Positions 8,276-16,729 are shown, numbered from the stretch's first letter. The stretch is 64,000 nucleotides of DNA from Bradyrhizobium genosp. L (GCF_015624485.1 NZ_CP061378.1:2294001-2358000); one strand, 5' to 3'. Numbers and translations: made by a program. The notes: a model not told the origin generated them from the sequence alone.

Positions 8276-9709
8276 ATGGTCAATCGCATGCAATTCTACA
8301 TCGACGGCGCCTGGGTCGATCCCGTCGTCAAAGGCAAGTCCACCCCCGTCGTCAATCCGGCGACCGAAGATGCGATGTATGAGGTTGCGCTCGGCTCCAA
8401 GGCCGATGTCGACAAGGCGGTCGCCGCTGCCAAGCGCGCGTTCGAGACCTTCTCCCAGACCAGCCGCGAAGAGCGCGTCGCGCTGCTCACCAAGATCGTC
8501 GAGGTCTACAAGGGCCGCATGAAGGAGATCGGCGCCGCCGTCTCCGACGAGATGGGCGCTCCGCTGCCGATGGCCGAGAAGCTGCAGGCCGGCGCCGGCC
8601 TCGGGCACCTCATGAACACCCTCGAAGTGCTGAAGAAGTACGAGTTCGAAGAGACCATGGGCACCGCCGTGATCGTGCGCGAGCCGGTCGGCGTGATCGG
8701 CATGATCACCCCCTGGAACTGGCCGCTCAACCAGATCGCCTGCAAGGTCGCGCCCGCGCTCGCCGCCGGCTGCACCATGATCCTGAAGCCCTCGGAGTTC
8801 ACGCCGACCTCGGCGCTGATCTTCGCGGAAATCCTCCATGAAGCCGGCGTGCCGAAGGGCGTGTTCAACCTCCTCAACGGCCTCGGCCCGGAGGTCGGTG
8901 CCGCCATGAGCGAGCATCCCGATATCGACATGATCTCGTTCACCGGCTCGACCCGCGCCGGCGTCGATGTCGCGAAGCGCGCTGCTCCGACCGTGAAGCG
9001 CGTCAGCCAGGAGCTCGGTGGCAAGTCGCCGAACGTCATCCTCGACGGCGCCGACCTGACCAAGGCGGTGACCGGTGGCGTGATGCACATGTTCAACAAC
9101 TCCGGCCAGTCCTGCAACGCGCCGTCGCGCATGATCGTGCCGCTCTCCAAGATGAAGGAAGTGGCCGCCATCGCGAAGGGCGTCGCCGACAAGACCAAGG
9201 CGGGTGATCCGCGCGCCGACGGCACCACCATCGGCCCGGTGGTCAACCGCGGCCAGTGGGACAAGATCCAGGCGCTGATCCAGAAGGGCATCGACGAGGG
9301 CGCGACGCTCGTCGCCGGCGGTCCGGGGCTGCCCGAGGGCGTCAACAAGGGTTTCTACGTTCGTCCGACCATCTTCGCCGACGTCACCAACGACATGACG
9401 ATCGCCCGCGAGGAAATCTTCGGACCGGTGCTGACCATCCTCGGCGCCAAGGACGAAGCTGAAGCCGTGAAGATCGCCAACGACACGCCCTATGGTCTCG
9501 CCGGTTACGTCTCGGCCGACACCGTGGAAACCGCGCGCCGCGTCGGCCGCCAGATCCGCGCCGGCAACGTCAACCTGCAGGGCGTGCCGAACGAGCGCTC
9601 CGCGCCGTTCGGCGGCTACAAGCAGTCCGGCAACGGCCGCGAATGGGGCCGCTACGGTCTGGAAGAATATCTCGAGGCCAAGGCGGTCGCCGGCTTCAAC
9701 GCCGCGTAA
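8276..9709 (+). CDS. NAD(P)-dependent aldehyde dehydrogenase
   Basis: A 477-residue soluble aldehyde dehydrogenase. Visible family motifs: PWNWPL with KPSEFTP (cofactor binding), FTGSTRAG, QELGGKSPN containing the general-base Glu, and NNSGQSCNAPSRM with the catalytic Cys. The start at 8276 has AAGAGG six bases upstream. In this neighbourhood it could oxidise 2-oxoglutarate semialdehyde to 2-oxoglutarate after the FAH-like dehydratase, but broad-range aldehyde dehydrogenases share these motifs, so the substrate is open. A terminator-like hairpin follows at 9737. Confidence 0.93.
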   Translation: MVNRMQFYIDGAWVDPVVKGKSTPVVNPATEDAMYEVALGSKADVDKAVAAAKRAFETFSQTSREERVALLTKIVEVYKGRMKEIGAAVSDEMGAPLPMAEKLQAGAGLGHLMNTLEVLKKYEFEETMGTAVIVREPVGVIGMITPWNWPLNQIACKVAPALAAGCTMILKPSEFTPTSALIFAEILHEAGVPKGVFNLLNGLGPEVGAAMSEHPDIDMISFTGSTRAGVDVAKRAAPTVKRVSQELGGKSPNVILDGADLTKAVTGGVMHMFNNSGQSCNAPSRMIVPLSKMKEVAAIAKGVADKTKAGDPRADGTTIGPVVNRGQWDKIQALIQKGIDEGATLVAGGPGLPEGVNKGFYVRPTIFADVTNDMTIAREEIFGPVLTILGAKDEAEAVKIANDTPYGLAGYVSADTVETARRVGRQIRAGNVNLQGVPNERSAPFGGYKQSGNGREWGRYGLEEYLEAKAVAGFNAA

Positions 9710-9736
9710 GCCAAGCCGCGAGAGACGAATTACTGG

Positions 9737-9774
9737 CGCCGGGGCGGATCACCGCTCCGGCGTCAGGCGTTTTG
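9737..9774 (+). terminator. Terminator-like hairpin after the aldehyde dehydrogenase gene
   Basis: CGCCGGGGCGG (9737-9747) pairs with CCGCTCCGGCG (9752-9762) with one G-T wobble and a four-base loop. A short run of T (GCGTTTT) follows. It lies 28 bases past the stop codon. Confidence 0.6.
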
Positions 9775-9791
9775 GAAGTCGCAATTTCAAC

Positions 9792-9913
9792 CGTCGTCCC
9801 GGCGAAGGCCGGGACCCATTACCACGGGCGCGGGTTTTGCGAAGATTGCGGCCCCAGCTTGTCAAGCCAACATGCGATGGTGGTTATGGGTCCCGGCCTT
9901 CGCCGGGACGACG
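9792..9913. repeat. Inverted repeat (CGTCGTCCCGGC family), copy 1
   Basis: Arms of about 28 bp (CGTCGTCCCGGCGAAGGCCG... and ...CGGCCTTCGCCGGGACGACG) surround about 65 bases between the convergent aldehyde dehydrogenase and lactonase genes. A second copy of the family sits at 26381-26522. Confidence 0.82.
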
Positions 9914-9920
9914 AAGAGAG

Positions 9921-10883
9921 TTAGCCACCCAATGCGCCTTGCGTGTTGACGTAGAGCGCGTAGATCGACTGGCTCGCGGCCATGAACAGGCGGTTGCGCT
10001 TCACGCCGCCGAAGCAAAGGTTGGCGCAGCGTTCGGGCAGCGCGATGCGGCCGATCATGACGCCGTCGGGCGCGAACACCACGACGCCGTCGAGCTCGGG
10101 ATCGCCCATGCCCCAGCCGCACCACAGATTGCCGTCGATGTCGCAGCGCATGCCGTCGGGCGTGCCGGGGCCGGCATCGATGAAGATGCGCTTGTTGGTA
10201 ACAGTCTTGCCGTCGGCGGAGACATCGTAAGCAAGAATCTTGCGGTTCGGCACGCCGCGGGATTCCACGACGTAGAGAATCTTTTCGTCCGGCGAGAAGC
10301 ACAGCCCGTTCGGTCCGAGCACGCCTTCGGCGACGATGGTCGCTTTCCCCGTCGCGCCGTCGATCCGGTAGACATTGGCATCGATCTCGGGCGCGGCCTT
10401 GTAGCCTTCGTAATTGCCGAGCAGGCCGAAGGTCGGATCGGTGAACCAGATCGCGCCGTCGGATTTCACCACGACGTCGTTCGGCGAGTTCAAGCGCTTG
10501 CCGTCGAAGGAATCGATCAACACCGTAATCGAACCGTCATATTCGGTGCGCACCACGCGCCGACCGCCATGCTCGCAGGTGACGAGCCGCCCCTGGCGGT
10601 CGCGGGTGTTGCCGTTGGCGAAGTTCGAGGGCTTGCGGAAGATGCTGACCGCGCCGGTCTCTTCCTCCCATTTGAGGATACGCTGGTTCGGGATGTCGCT
10701 GCACAAGAGATAGCGGCCGTCGCCGAACCAGACCGGGCCCTCGGCCCAGCGCAGGCCGGTGGCGAGGCGTTCCACCGCGGAAAGTTTCAGCCAGTATTTC
10801 TCGAAGCGCGGGTCGAGTGCATGAATCGCGGGATCGGGGTAATAGGTCGCGGGACGCCAGCCGGCGGAATGGACATCGGACAT
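9921..10883 (-). CDS. SMP-30/gluconolactonase family lactonase
   Basis: A 320-residue six-bladed beta-propeller of the SMP-30/Gnl/LRE family, Ca2+ or Zn2+ dependent hydrolases of sugar lactones. Recognisable parts are LRWAEGPVWFGD with the metal-ligand Glu (residue 48), FANGNTRDRQGRL, LNSPNDVVVKSDGAIWFTDP (residues 131-150) with the metal-ligand Asn, and the blade repeats GPNGLCFSPDEKILYV. ATG 10883 was chosen because the propeller starts soon after; the 56 extra upstream residues of a longer frame overlap the divergent gene. It is divergent from the uronate dehydrogenase-like gene, whose lactone product it could hydrolyse. No signal peptide is seen. Confidence 0.9.
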   Translation of the reverse strand: MSDVHSAGWRPATYYPDPAIHALDPRFEKYWLKLSAVERLATGLRWAEGPVWFGDGRYLLCSDIPNQRILKWEEETGAVSIFRKPSNFANGNTRDRQGRLVTCEHGGRRVVRTEYDGSITVLIDSFDGKRLNSPNDVVVKSDGAIWFTDPTFGLLGNYEGYKAAPEIDANVYRIDGATGKATIVAEGVLGPNGLCFSPDEKILYVVESRGVPNRKILAYDVSADGKTVTNKRIFIDAGPGTPDGMRCDIDGNLWCGWGMGDPELDGVVVFAPDGVMIGRIALPERCANLCFGGVKRNRLFMAASQSIYALYVNTQGALGG

Positions 10884-10940
10884 TTGCTGTTCTCGTTGTT
10901 GTGTTTCCTCGGTGGTTGGTTTGCTATCATTGTCGGCCTG

Positions 10941-10957
10941 CGACCGCAATTCGGTCG
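10941..10957. promoter_or_regulatory. Palindrome CGACCG-caatt-CGGTCG between lactonase and uronate dehydrogenase genes
   Basis: Perfect 6-bp arms with a five-base spacer lie between two divergent genes likely to serve one pathway. It could be an operator for both. It does not resemble the TATTGNCAATA sites near the GntR gene. Confidence 0.4.
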
Positions 10958-10984
10958 CGGCAATCAGCACAGACGAGGGATGGA

Positions 10985-11806
10985 ATGGCACGCATTTTGA
11001 TGACCGGCGCAGCGGGTGGAATCGGCACGAGCCTGCGGAAATTGCTGCCACCGATCTATCCGGATCTGCTGTTGAGCGACATCAAGCAGCCCTCCGATCT
11101 CGGCGCGCACGAAAAATTCAAGGCGGCCGATCTCGCCGACCTCGCGCAGGTCGAGGCGATCTGCGAGGGCGTCGACGGCATTTTGCATTTCGGCGGCTAT
11201 TCGGTCGAAGGCTCCTGGGACCAGATCCATCAGGCCAATATCATCGGCGGCTATAATCTGTTCGAGGCGGCGCGGAAGCAGGGCGTCAAGCGCGTGATTT
11301 TCGCCTCGTCGAACCACGCCGTCGGCTTCTATCCGCGCCACCACCGCATCGGCACCGACGTCACGCCGCGGCCGGACAGCCGCTACGGCGTCAGCAAGGT
11401 GTTCGGCGAGGCGGTCGGCGCGCTCTATGCCGACAAGCACGGGCTCAAGGTGACTTGTCTGCGGATCGGCAATTTCGGCGAGGCGCCGCTCGACCATCGC
11501 AGGCTCTCGATCTGGCTCAAGCCGGAGGATCTGGTGCAGCTCTGCCGGATCGGGCTCGAGCATCCCGACATCCATTTCGAGGTGCTCTACGGCGCCTCCT
11601 ACAACGAACGCTCCTGGTGGGACAATCACCGCGCCTACGATCTCGGCTATCGCCCGACAGGAAGGGGTGAAGATTTCCGCGAGCACGCGATGGCCGAGCA
11701 GGCCAAGCTGTCACCCGATCCGGTCGGCGATTTCTACCAGGGCGGCGCGTTCTGCAGCATGGAGTTCGACGGCAACACGCGCGGCATCATCGACTGGAAG
11801 AAGTGA
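10985..11806 (+). CDS. Uronate dehydrogenase-like NAD(P)-dependent oxidoreductase
   Basis: A 273-residue extended short-chain dehydrogenase. The nucleotide motif is GAAGGIG (residues 8-14), with IFASSNHAVGFYP (105-117) and the catalytic Y134-x-x-x-K138 (DSRYGVSK). These blocks match bacterial uronate dehydrogenases (Agrobacterium Udh from memory: ASSNH, YGVSK and a C-terminal GASxNxxxWWDN), which oxidise galacturonate or glucuronate to aldarolactones. Here the block reads GASYNERSWWDN. The active-site Arg (RRLSIW, 172/173) is kept; a Ser in RIGS is Asn here (RIGN, 163). GAGGGATGGA lies upstream of the start. Its stop codon abuts the stop of the convergent IalB-like gene. Confidence 0.85.
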   Translation: MARILMTGAAGGIGTSLRKLLPPIYPDLLLSDIKQPSDLGAHEKFKAADLADLAQVEAICEGVDGILHFGGYSVEGSWDQIHQANIIGGYNLFEAARKQGVKRVIFASSNHAVGFYPRHHRIGTDVTPRPDSRYGVSKVFGEAVGALYADKHGLKVTCLRIGNFGEAPLDHRRLSIWLKPEDLVQLCRIGLEHPDIHFEVLYGASYNERSWWDNHRAYDLGYRPTGRGEDFREHAMAEQAKLSPDPVGDFYQGGAFCSMEFDGNTRGIIDWKK

Positions 11807-12376
11807 TCAATCGTCGCACTGCGGAAGCTGCTTCACGGCCTCCATGTGCTGCTTCTGCGCATCCTGCGAGCCCTGGCCGGATGCTTTGGGCTCGCTTCCG
11901 GGCCCATCGAAGGTCTGGGCGAAATGAGTGAGCGGAAAGGAAAGGCTGATCGTCTGACCGGTCAGGTTCCTGGCTTCCATCGTGATCGTCTGCGCATGCT
12001 TCAACCGCTCGATCAGCTCGCCATCGGCCTGCACCGTGCCGCCGCAGCCGAGCGTATAACAATGCGGGTTGGCGATCCGGATCGGCTCGTCCTGGTCGAT
12101 GCGCAGGCCGATGGTGCCTTCCAGCATGGTCCGCGTGCCGACATTCGCGGTGATCAGCGCGCGCTTGCTGGTCTGCGGCGAGACGCTGATGGTGCCGCCC
12201 GACGGCGCGCATTGGCCGTGCGCGGCGGCGCCGACGAAGCAGCTCGCCTGGGTCAGGCAGGTCTTGGTCCAGGGCTCGTAGGTCAGCTGGGTCGCGCGCG
12301 GATCGGCTGCTTCGCAGGCGCCGGCAAGCGCGAGCTGTGCAGCGAGCGACCCGAACAGGATAACCACATGGCGCAT
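11807..12376 (-). CDS. Invasion-associated locus B (IalB) family secreted protein
   Basis: A 189-residue exported protein with a signal peptide (MRHVVILFGSLAAQLALAGACEA, cleavage expected near residue 24). The mature part has WTKTCLT, a DQDEPIRIANPHCYTLGCGG block and an inner SFPLTHFAQTFDGP segment, as in IalB-like proteins of Rhizobiales; several Cys could form disulfides. GGAGG five bases before ATG 12376 decides the start over an ATG five codons upstream. The family's function in soil bacteria is unknown. The stop codon directly abuts the Udh stop (TGA|TCA), leaving no space for an intrinsic terminator. Confidence 0.82.
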   Translation of the reverse strand: MRHVVILFGSLAAQLALAGACEAADPRATQLTYEPWTKTCLTQASCFVGAAAHGQCAPSGGTISVSPQTSKRALITANVGTRTMLEGTIGLRIDQDEPIRIANPHCYTLGCGGTVQADGELIERLKHAQTITMEARNLTGQTISLSFPLTHFAQTFDGPGSEPKASGQGSQDAQKQHMEAVKQLPQCDD

Positions 12377-12413
12377 CGCCGCCTCCTTCACGATCGGAGC
12401 CGCGTATCGCGCG

Positions 12414-13109
12414 CTATTGCGGCTTTTTGTCGTTGGCGATGCGGTCGAGATAGTCCGCCTTGCTGTATTGCATGTGATCGACGCAGAGCTGTGCCAGCGC
12501 CCAGCTATCGCGGCCCTTCAAGAGCTCGATCATCAGTTCGTGCTGACGGCGCGACAGCGCGAGGCCGTCGCTGTCGGCAAGGTTTTTCGCGCGCATCGGC
12601 AGGGTCAGGTTCATGTAGTCCTGCAGCGAGCGGACCAGATAGGGATTGCCGCAGGCCGAAAACAGCGCGATGTGGAACGCATCGTTGGTCTCGTGGATGC
12701 CGCGCATGTCCTGCGCATCCGCCTTGACGCAATACTGCCGCTGCAGCTCGCTCAGATGATCGATCAGGCCCGACGGCGCGGGCAGGGCGATCATCAGCGC
12801 CGCCTGCCGCGTCAGCATCTCGCGCACCTCGTAGATCTGCCGCACCTCGTCCGACGAATAGAACCGCACCGTGGCGCCGACATTCTTCTCGCGCAGCACG
12901 ATGCCCTGCCGCTCGAGCTGGAACAGCGCCTGCCGCACGAAGTGCCGGCTGGCGCTGTAGCGCTGCATCAGCGTGTCCTCGACCAGCCGCAAACCGGGGG
13001 AGAACCGGCCGAAGATGATATCCTCCTCCAGCCGGCGGATCACGACGGCCTGCTCCTCCTCCCGCGAGAGGGGCTGGACGACATCTGGCGGTGCGGGCTG
13101 GGCTTTCAT
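12414..13109 (-). CDS. GntR family regulator with FCD domain
   Basis: A 231-residue FadR-type GntR regulator. The winged helix lies at about residues 18-80 (QAVVIRRLEEDIIFGRFSPG, then YSASRHFVRQALFQLERQGIV) and is followed by an all-helical FCD ligand domain with the metal-ligand pattern (ETNDAFHIALFSACGN, HELMIELLKGRD, CVDHMQYSKADY). Such proteins repress sugar-acid pathways and are released by the acid. I prefer ATG 13109; a GTG at 13145 is possible. It is divergent from the IlvD-type dehydratase, and palindromes TATTGTCAATA and TATTGACAATA lie between them with more copies before the TRAP operon. Confidence 0.92.
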   Translation of the reverse strand: MKAQPAPPDVVQPLSREEEQAVVIRRLEEDIIFGRFSPGLRLVEDTLMQRYSASRHFVRQALFQLERQGIVLREKNVGATVRFYSSDEVRQIYEVREMLTRQAALMIALPAPSGLIDHLSELQRQYCVKADAQDMRGIHETNDAFHIALFSACGNPYLVRSLQDYMNLTLPMRAKNLADSDGLALSRRQHELMIELLKGRDSWALAQLCVDHMQYSKADYLDRIANDKKPQ

Positions 13110-13156
13110 GCGTCTTGGCTTGGGACTGATGCCTGACGTCAGCACGCGGTGGCGGC

Positions 13157-13167
13157 TATTGTCAATA
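13157..13167. promoter_or_regulatory. Palindromic operator candidate TATTGTCAATA
   Basis: Perfect 11-bp palindrome about 50 bp upstream of the GntR gene start, in the divergent GntR/dehydratase region. A centre variant lies 63 bp away at 13220. Likely autoregulatory site of the GntR protein (inference). Confidence 0.65.
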
Positions 13168-13219
13168 ATGGGGGTGATTTTGCCTCGATTCGGCGACCGA
13201 TTCCGGTCGGATTATCTTG

Positions 13220-13250
13220 TATTGACAATAATTCGTGCCGCTCCTTAAGT
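13220..13250 (+). promoter_or_regulatory. Operator TATTGACAATA overlapping the -35 box of the dehydratase promoter
   Basis: Perfect palindrome at 13220-13230. It contains TTGACA (13222-13227), and a TTAAGT follows after 17 bases (13245-13250), giving a plausible sigma-70 promoter for the dehydratase at 13281. Binding of a repressor here would block polymerase. Confidence 0.6.
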
Positions 13251-13280
13251 GCCCCTGAACAACCCAAGGGAACCAAGAAA

Positions 13281-14984
13281 ATGGCCGACGGACTGCGCAA
13301 GGGACTGACCAGCTACGGCGATGCGGGCTTCTCGCTGTTCCTGCGCAAGGCCTTCATCAAGGCGATGGGCTATTCGGACGACGCGCTCAACCGCCCCATC
13401 GTCGGCATCACCAACACCTATAGCGACTACAACCCCTGCCACGGCAACGTCCCGCAGATCATCGAGGCGGTGAAGCGCGGCGTGATGCTGTCGGGCGCGA
13501 TGCCATTCGTGTTCCCGACCATCTCGATCGCCGAGAGCTTCGCGCATCCGACCTCGATGTATCTGCGCAATCTGATGGCGATGGACACCGAGGAGATGAT
13601 CCGCGCCCAGCCGATGGACTCGATCATCGTGATCGGCGGCTGCGACAAGACCTTGCCGGCGCAGATCATGGCCGCCGTCAGCGCCGATCTGCCGACGGTG
13701 GTGATCCCGGTCGGGCCGATGGTGGTCGGCCATCACAAGGGCGAGGTGCTCGGCGCCTGCACCGACTGCCGCCGGCTGTGGGGCAAGTATCGCGCCGGCG
13801 AGATCGACGACCAGGAGATCGAGGCGGTGAACGGTCGGCTCGCGCCTTCCGTGGGCACGTGCATGGTGATGGGCACGGCCTCGACCATGGCCTGCGTCAC
13901 CGAGGCGCTCGGGCTGTCGCTGCCGATGAGCGCGACGATTCCGGCGCCGCATGCCGAGCGCTTCCGCCTCGCCGAGGCGAGCGGCCGTGTGGCAGCCGAG
14001 ATGGCGAAGGTGAAGGGCCCGAAGCCGAGCGAAATCCTGACGCCGTCCTCGTTCCGCAACGCGCAGATCGTGATGCAGGCGATCGGCGGCTCGACCAACG
14101 GGCTCATTCATCTGACCGCGATCGCCAACCGCTCGCCTCACAAGATCGATCTTGCCGCGTTCGACAAGCTCGGCCGCGAGGTGCCGGTGCTGGTCGATCT
14201 CAAGCCGTCGGGCGAGCATTACATGGAGCATTTCCATCATGCCGGCGGCGTGCCGAAGCTGATGGCGCAACTCGGCGATCTGCTCGATCTCGACGCCAGG
14301 ACGATCACCGGCCAGACCTTGCGCGACATCGTTGCCGGCGCCGAGGAGGTGCCTGGTCAGGACGCGATCCGCTCCAAGGCTAACCCGATCAAGGCCGAAG
14401 GCGCGATGGCGATCCTGCACGGCAACCTCGCGCCGCGCGGCGCCGTCATCAAGCAGTCGGCGGCGAGCCCCAAGCTGCTGCAGCACACCGGGCGCGCGGT
14501 GGTGTTCGAGTCGGTCGAGGACATGACCTTGCGGGTCGACGATCCCGCGCTCGATGTCACCGCCGACGACGTGCTGGTGTTGCGCAATGCCGGCCCCAAG
14601 GGCGCGCCGGGCATGCCGGAGGCCGGCTATCTGCCGATCCCGAAGAAGCTTGCGCGTACCGGCGTCAAGGACATGGTGCGCATCTCGGACGCTAGGATGA
14701 GCGGCACCGCGTTCGGCACCATCGTGCTGCACATCACGCCGGAGTCCGCCGTCGGCGGCCCGCTGGGGCTGGTAAAGAGCGGCGACATGATCCGGCTCGA
14801 TGTCGCCAAGCGCAGCATCGATCTGTTGGTCGACGAGGCCGAGTTGCAGAAGCGCCGCGCCGCGCTGGCGCCGGCGAAGACGCCGGACTGGGCGAAGCGC
14901 GGCTACGCCCATCTCTTCAACGAGACCATCCTGCAGGCCGACGAGGGCTGCGACTTCGATTTCATGCGCGAGAAGGGCAAGTAG
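13281..14984 (+). CDS. IlvD/Edd family sugar-acid dehydratase
   Basis: A 567-residue Fe-S dehydratase of the IlvD/Edd family. Its conserved cysteines lie in SDYNPCHGN, IGGCDKTLPA and PSVGTCMVMGTASTM. The C-terminal SDARMSGTAFGTIVLHITPE holds the catalytic Ser region, and QAIGGSTNGLIHL is also typical. IlvD itself makes branched-chain amino acids, but the context (GntR/FCD regulator, TRAP transporter, lactonase, uronate dehydrogenase) points to a pentonate or aldarate dehydratase such as L-arabinonate or D-xylonate dehydratase, giving a 2-keto-3-deoxy acid. AAGGGAA precedes ATG 13281. Expression is probably controlled by the palindrome at 13220. Confidence 0.9.
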   Translation: MADGLRKGLTSYGDAGFSLFLRKAFIKAMGYSDDALNRPIVGITNTYSDYNPCHGNVPQIIEAVKRGVMLSGAMPFVFPTISIAESFAHPTSMYLRNLMAMDTEEMIRAQPMDSIIVIGGCDKTLPAQIMAAVSADLPTVVIPVGPMVVGHHKGEVLGACTDCRRLWGKYRAGEIDDQEIEAVNGRLAPSVGTCMVMGTASTMACVTEALGLSLPMSATIPAPHAERFRLAEASGRVAAEMAKVKGPKPSEILTPSSFRNAQIVMQAIGGSTNGLIHLTAIANRSPHKIDLAAFDKLGREVPVLVDLKPSGEHYMEHFHHAGGVPKLMAQLGDLLDLDARTITGQTLRDIVAGAEEVPGQDAIRSKANPIKAEGAMAILHGNLAPRGAVIKQSAASPKLLQHTGRAVVFESVEDMTLRVDDPALDVTADDVLVLRNAGPKGAPGMPEAGYLPIPKKLARTGVKDMVRISDARMSGTAFGTIVLHITPESAVGGPLGLVKSGDMIRLDVAKRSIDLLVDEAELQKRRAALAPAKTPDWAKRGYAHLFNETILQADEGCDFDFMREKGK

Positions 14985-14993
14985 CTGGTGTGC

Positions 14994-15004
14994 AATTGTC
15001 GATA
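14994..15004. promoter_or_regulatory. Degenerate operator AATTGTCGATA
   Basis: Nine of eleven bases match TATTGTCAATA. It lies just after the dehydratase stop, 55 bp before a better copy, so a repressor could bind both and loop across the TRAP promoter. Confidence 0.4.
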
Positions 15005-15058
15005 ATCCTTGTAGTGCAATCGGTTTATCGAGGCGCGAACGGCTTCATACCTCTGTTT

Positions 15059-15090
15059 TATTGACAATCCCGCAGGACTGATGGGATGAT
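15059..15090 (+). promoter_or_regulatory. Operator TATTGACAATC overlapping the TRAP operon promoter
   Basis: Ten of eleven bases match the palindrome (15059-15069). It again embeds TTGACA (15061-15066), with GATGAT at 15085-15090 after an 18-base spacer. The promoter covers an ATG at 15086, which supports the TRAP binding-protein start at 15122. Confidence 0.55.
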
Positions 15091-15121
15091 CCGGTCAAAT
15101 AAAAACAGGGGGAACGTCGCG

Positions 15122-16123
15122 ATGGGCACTTCAGCCAGGATCGTCGGGATCGCCATGGCCGCGGCAGCGCTGCTGCTGCCGGCGAAAGTCGGCGCGCAGG
15201 AGGTCAAGCACTTCCGCTTCGCCTACGACCAGCCGCGCAACACCGGATATTCGATCGCCGGCGATCTGTTTGCCGAGAAGCTCAAGGAATTGAGCAAGGG
15301 CACCATGATCGTCGATCAATATCCCGGCGCCCAGCTCGGCCAGGAGCCGCAGCTGCTGCAACTCGTCAAGTCGGGCGATATCGAGTTCGCGATCATCTCC
15401 TCCGCCAACACTGCGACGATCTCGCCGCAGGCCGGCGTGATGTCGCTGCATTTCCTGTTCCGCAACGAGGCCCATGTCATCAAGGCGCTGGCGGACCCGC
15501 AGGTGTACGACGCGATCAAGACCATGATCGACGAGACCGCGCAGGGCCTGCATGTGATCGGCACCGGCTCGCAGGGCGTGCGGCACATCTACGGCAAGAA
15601 GGAGATCCACAACGTCGGCGACCTCAAGGGCATGAAGGTCCGCGTGCAGGCCACAGCGACCGAGGACACCATGTTCCCGGCCTACGGTGCGCAGACGGTG
15701 CATATGCCGTTCGGCAGCGTCTATACGTCGCTGCAGACCGGCGTGGTCGATGCCGCCGAGAACAGCATCAACGTCTACCTCGTCAACAAGCACTACGAGG
15801 TGGCACCGGTGCTCAACATCACCGAGCACGAAGCCAACAACGCGCTGGTGTTCGTCTCCGACAAGCTGTGGCAGAGCCTCACCGCCGAGCAGAAGCAGTG
15901 GGTGCAGACGGCCGCAAACGAGGTCAGCGCCAAGGAGCCGGCCAAGGCATTTGACCTGGAGCGGACCGCGCTGACCAAGCTGAAATCGCTGGGGGTCAAG
16001 GTGGTCGATGACGTGGACAAGAAGAGCTTCACCGCGATCGCCGATCCCTATCTCGACAAGCTCGCCAAGGAGCTCGGCCCGCACGCCGAGAAGATCGAGA
16101 AACTGATCCGCGCGATCAACTAG
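15122..16123 (+). CDS. TRAP transporter solute-binding protein (DctP family)
   Basis: A 333-residue periplasmic protein with signal peptide (residues about 1-25, core VGIAMAAAALLLPAKVGA) and DctP fold landmarks: FAYDQPRNTGYSIAGDLFAEKL, YPGAQLGQEPQLLQLVKSGDIEF, a LKGMKVRVQAT block with the substrate-carboxylate Arg, and TSLQTGVVDAAENSINVYL. It captures an organic or sugar acid for the following permeases. ATG 15122 is preferred: GGGGG is nine bases upstream and an in-frame ATG at 15086 falls inside the predicted -10 box. A uronate, aldarate or aldonate ligand is inferred from the neighbours. Confidence 0.93.
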   Translation: MGTSARIVGIAMAAAALLLPAKVGAQEVKHFRFAYDQPRNTGYSIAGDLFAEKLKELSKGTMIVDQYPGAQLGQEPQLLQLVKSGDIEFAIISSANTATISPQAGVMSLHFLFRNEAHVIKALADPQVYDAIKTMIDETAQGLHVIGTGSQGVRHIYGKKEIHNVGDLKGMKVRVQATATEDTMFPAYGAQTVHMPFGSVYTSLQTGVVDAAENSINVYLVNKHYEVAPVLNITEHEANNALVFVSDKLWQSLTAEQKQWVQTAANEVSAKEPAKAFDLERTALTKLKSLGVKVVDDVDKKSFTAIADPYLDKLAKELGPHAEKIEKLIRAIN

Positions 16124-16147
16124 GGGCCGATCGACGGAGCGGGTGCG

Positions 16148-16729
16148 ATGGCCATCGCCGACCGACTGGTGCTGCAACGGCAGCGGCATCTGAAATGGCG
16201 GGCGCTGGATCGGCTCGAACTGATCCTGATGATGCTGTGCGGGCTGTTGTGCTTCGGCTTTTCGCTCTCGGTCACCGCCGACATCGTCACCCGCACCATC
16301 GGCCATCCCTGGCTGTGGCTGCAGGAGGTGACCTCGACGCTGTTCATCTACGCGATCTTCATCGGCGCTGCGGCCGCGACGCGGCGCAACGATCATCTCT
16401 ATCTCACCGCGCTCTCGGAGGCGATGCACGGCACGCCGCGGCTGATCGTCGAGATCGTGATCCGGCTCGTGGTGCTCGGCGTCGCGTTCTGCCTGGTCTG
16501 GTACGGCTATCAGAATTACCTGCGCGGCTTCGGCAGCTTCCGGCTGCCGTCGGGCACGCCGATCGCCTCGCTCTACGCCATCATCCCGCTGTCCGGCATC
16601 CTGATCGGCCTGTTCACGATCGAGCAACTCGTCAACGGCATCCGCAACGGCTTTGATCATCCGGAGCCGCCGGACGAGGACCTCCCGATTCCCGTGATCG
16701 ACAGCAGCGTGACGGGAGCGCAGCCGTGA
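16148..16729 (+). CDS. TRAP transporter small permease (DctQ family)
   Basis: A 193-residue membrane protein with four hydrophobic segments (about residues 25-47, 60-80, 103-125, 140-160) and the DctQ landmarks WLWLQEVTSTLFIYAIFIGAA and RRNDHLYLTALSE. DctQ stabilises the large DctM permease. It starts 24 bases after the binding-protein stop and overlaps the next gene by four bases (GTGA), so the three are one operon. Confidence 0.92.
   Translation: MAIADRLVLQRQRHLKWRALDRLELILMMLCGLLCFGFSLSVTADIVTRTIGHPWLWLQEVTSTLFIYAIFIGAAAATRRNDHLYLTALSEAMHGTPRLIVEIVIRLVVLGVAFCLVWYGYQNYLRGFGSFRLPSGTPIASLYAIIPLSGILIGLFTIEQLVNGIRNGFDHPEPPDEDLPIPVIDSSVTGAQP

Noticed and set aside
15086..15121. ATG 15086 as start of the TRAP binding protein
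   Set aside because: It overlaps the predicted -10 box GATGAT; ATG 15122 has a GGGGG ribosome site and begins closer to the signal peptide.
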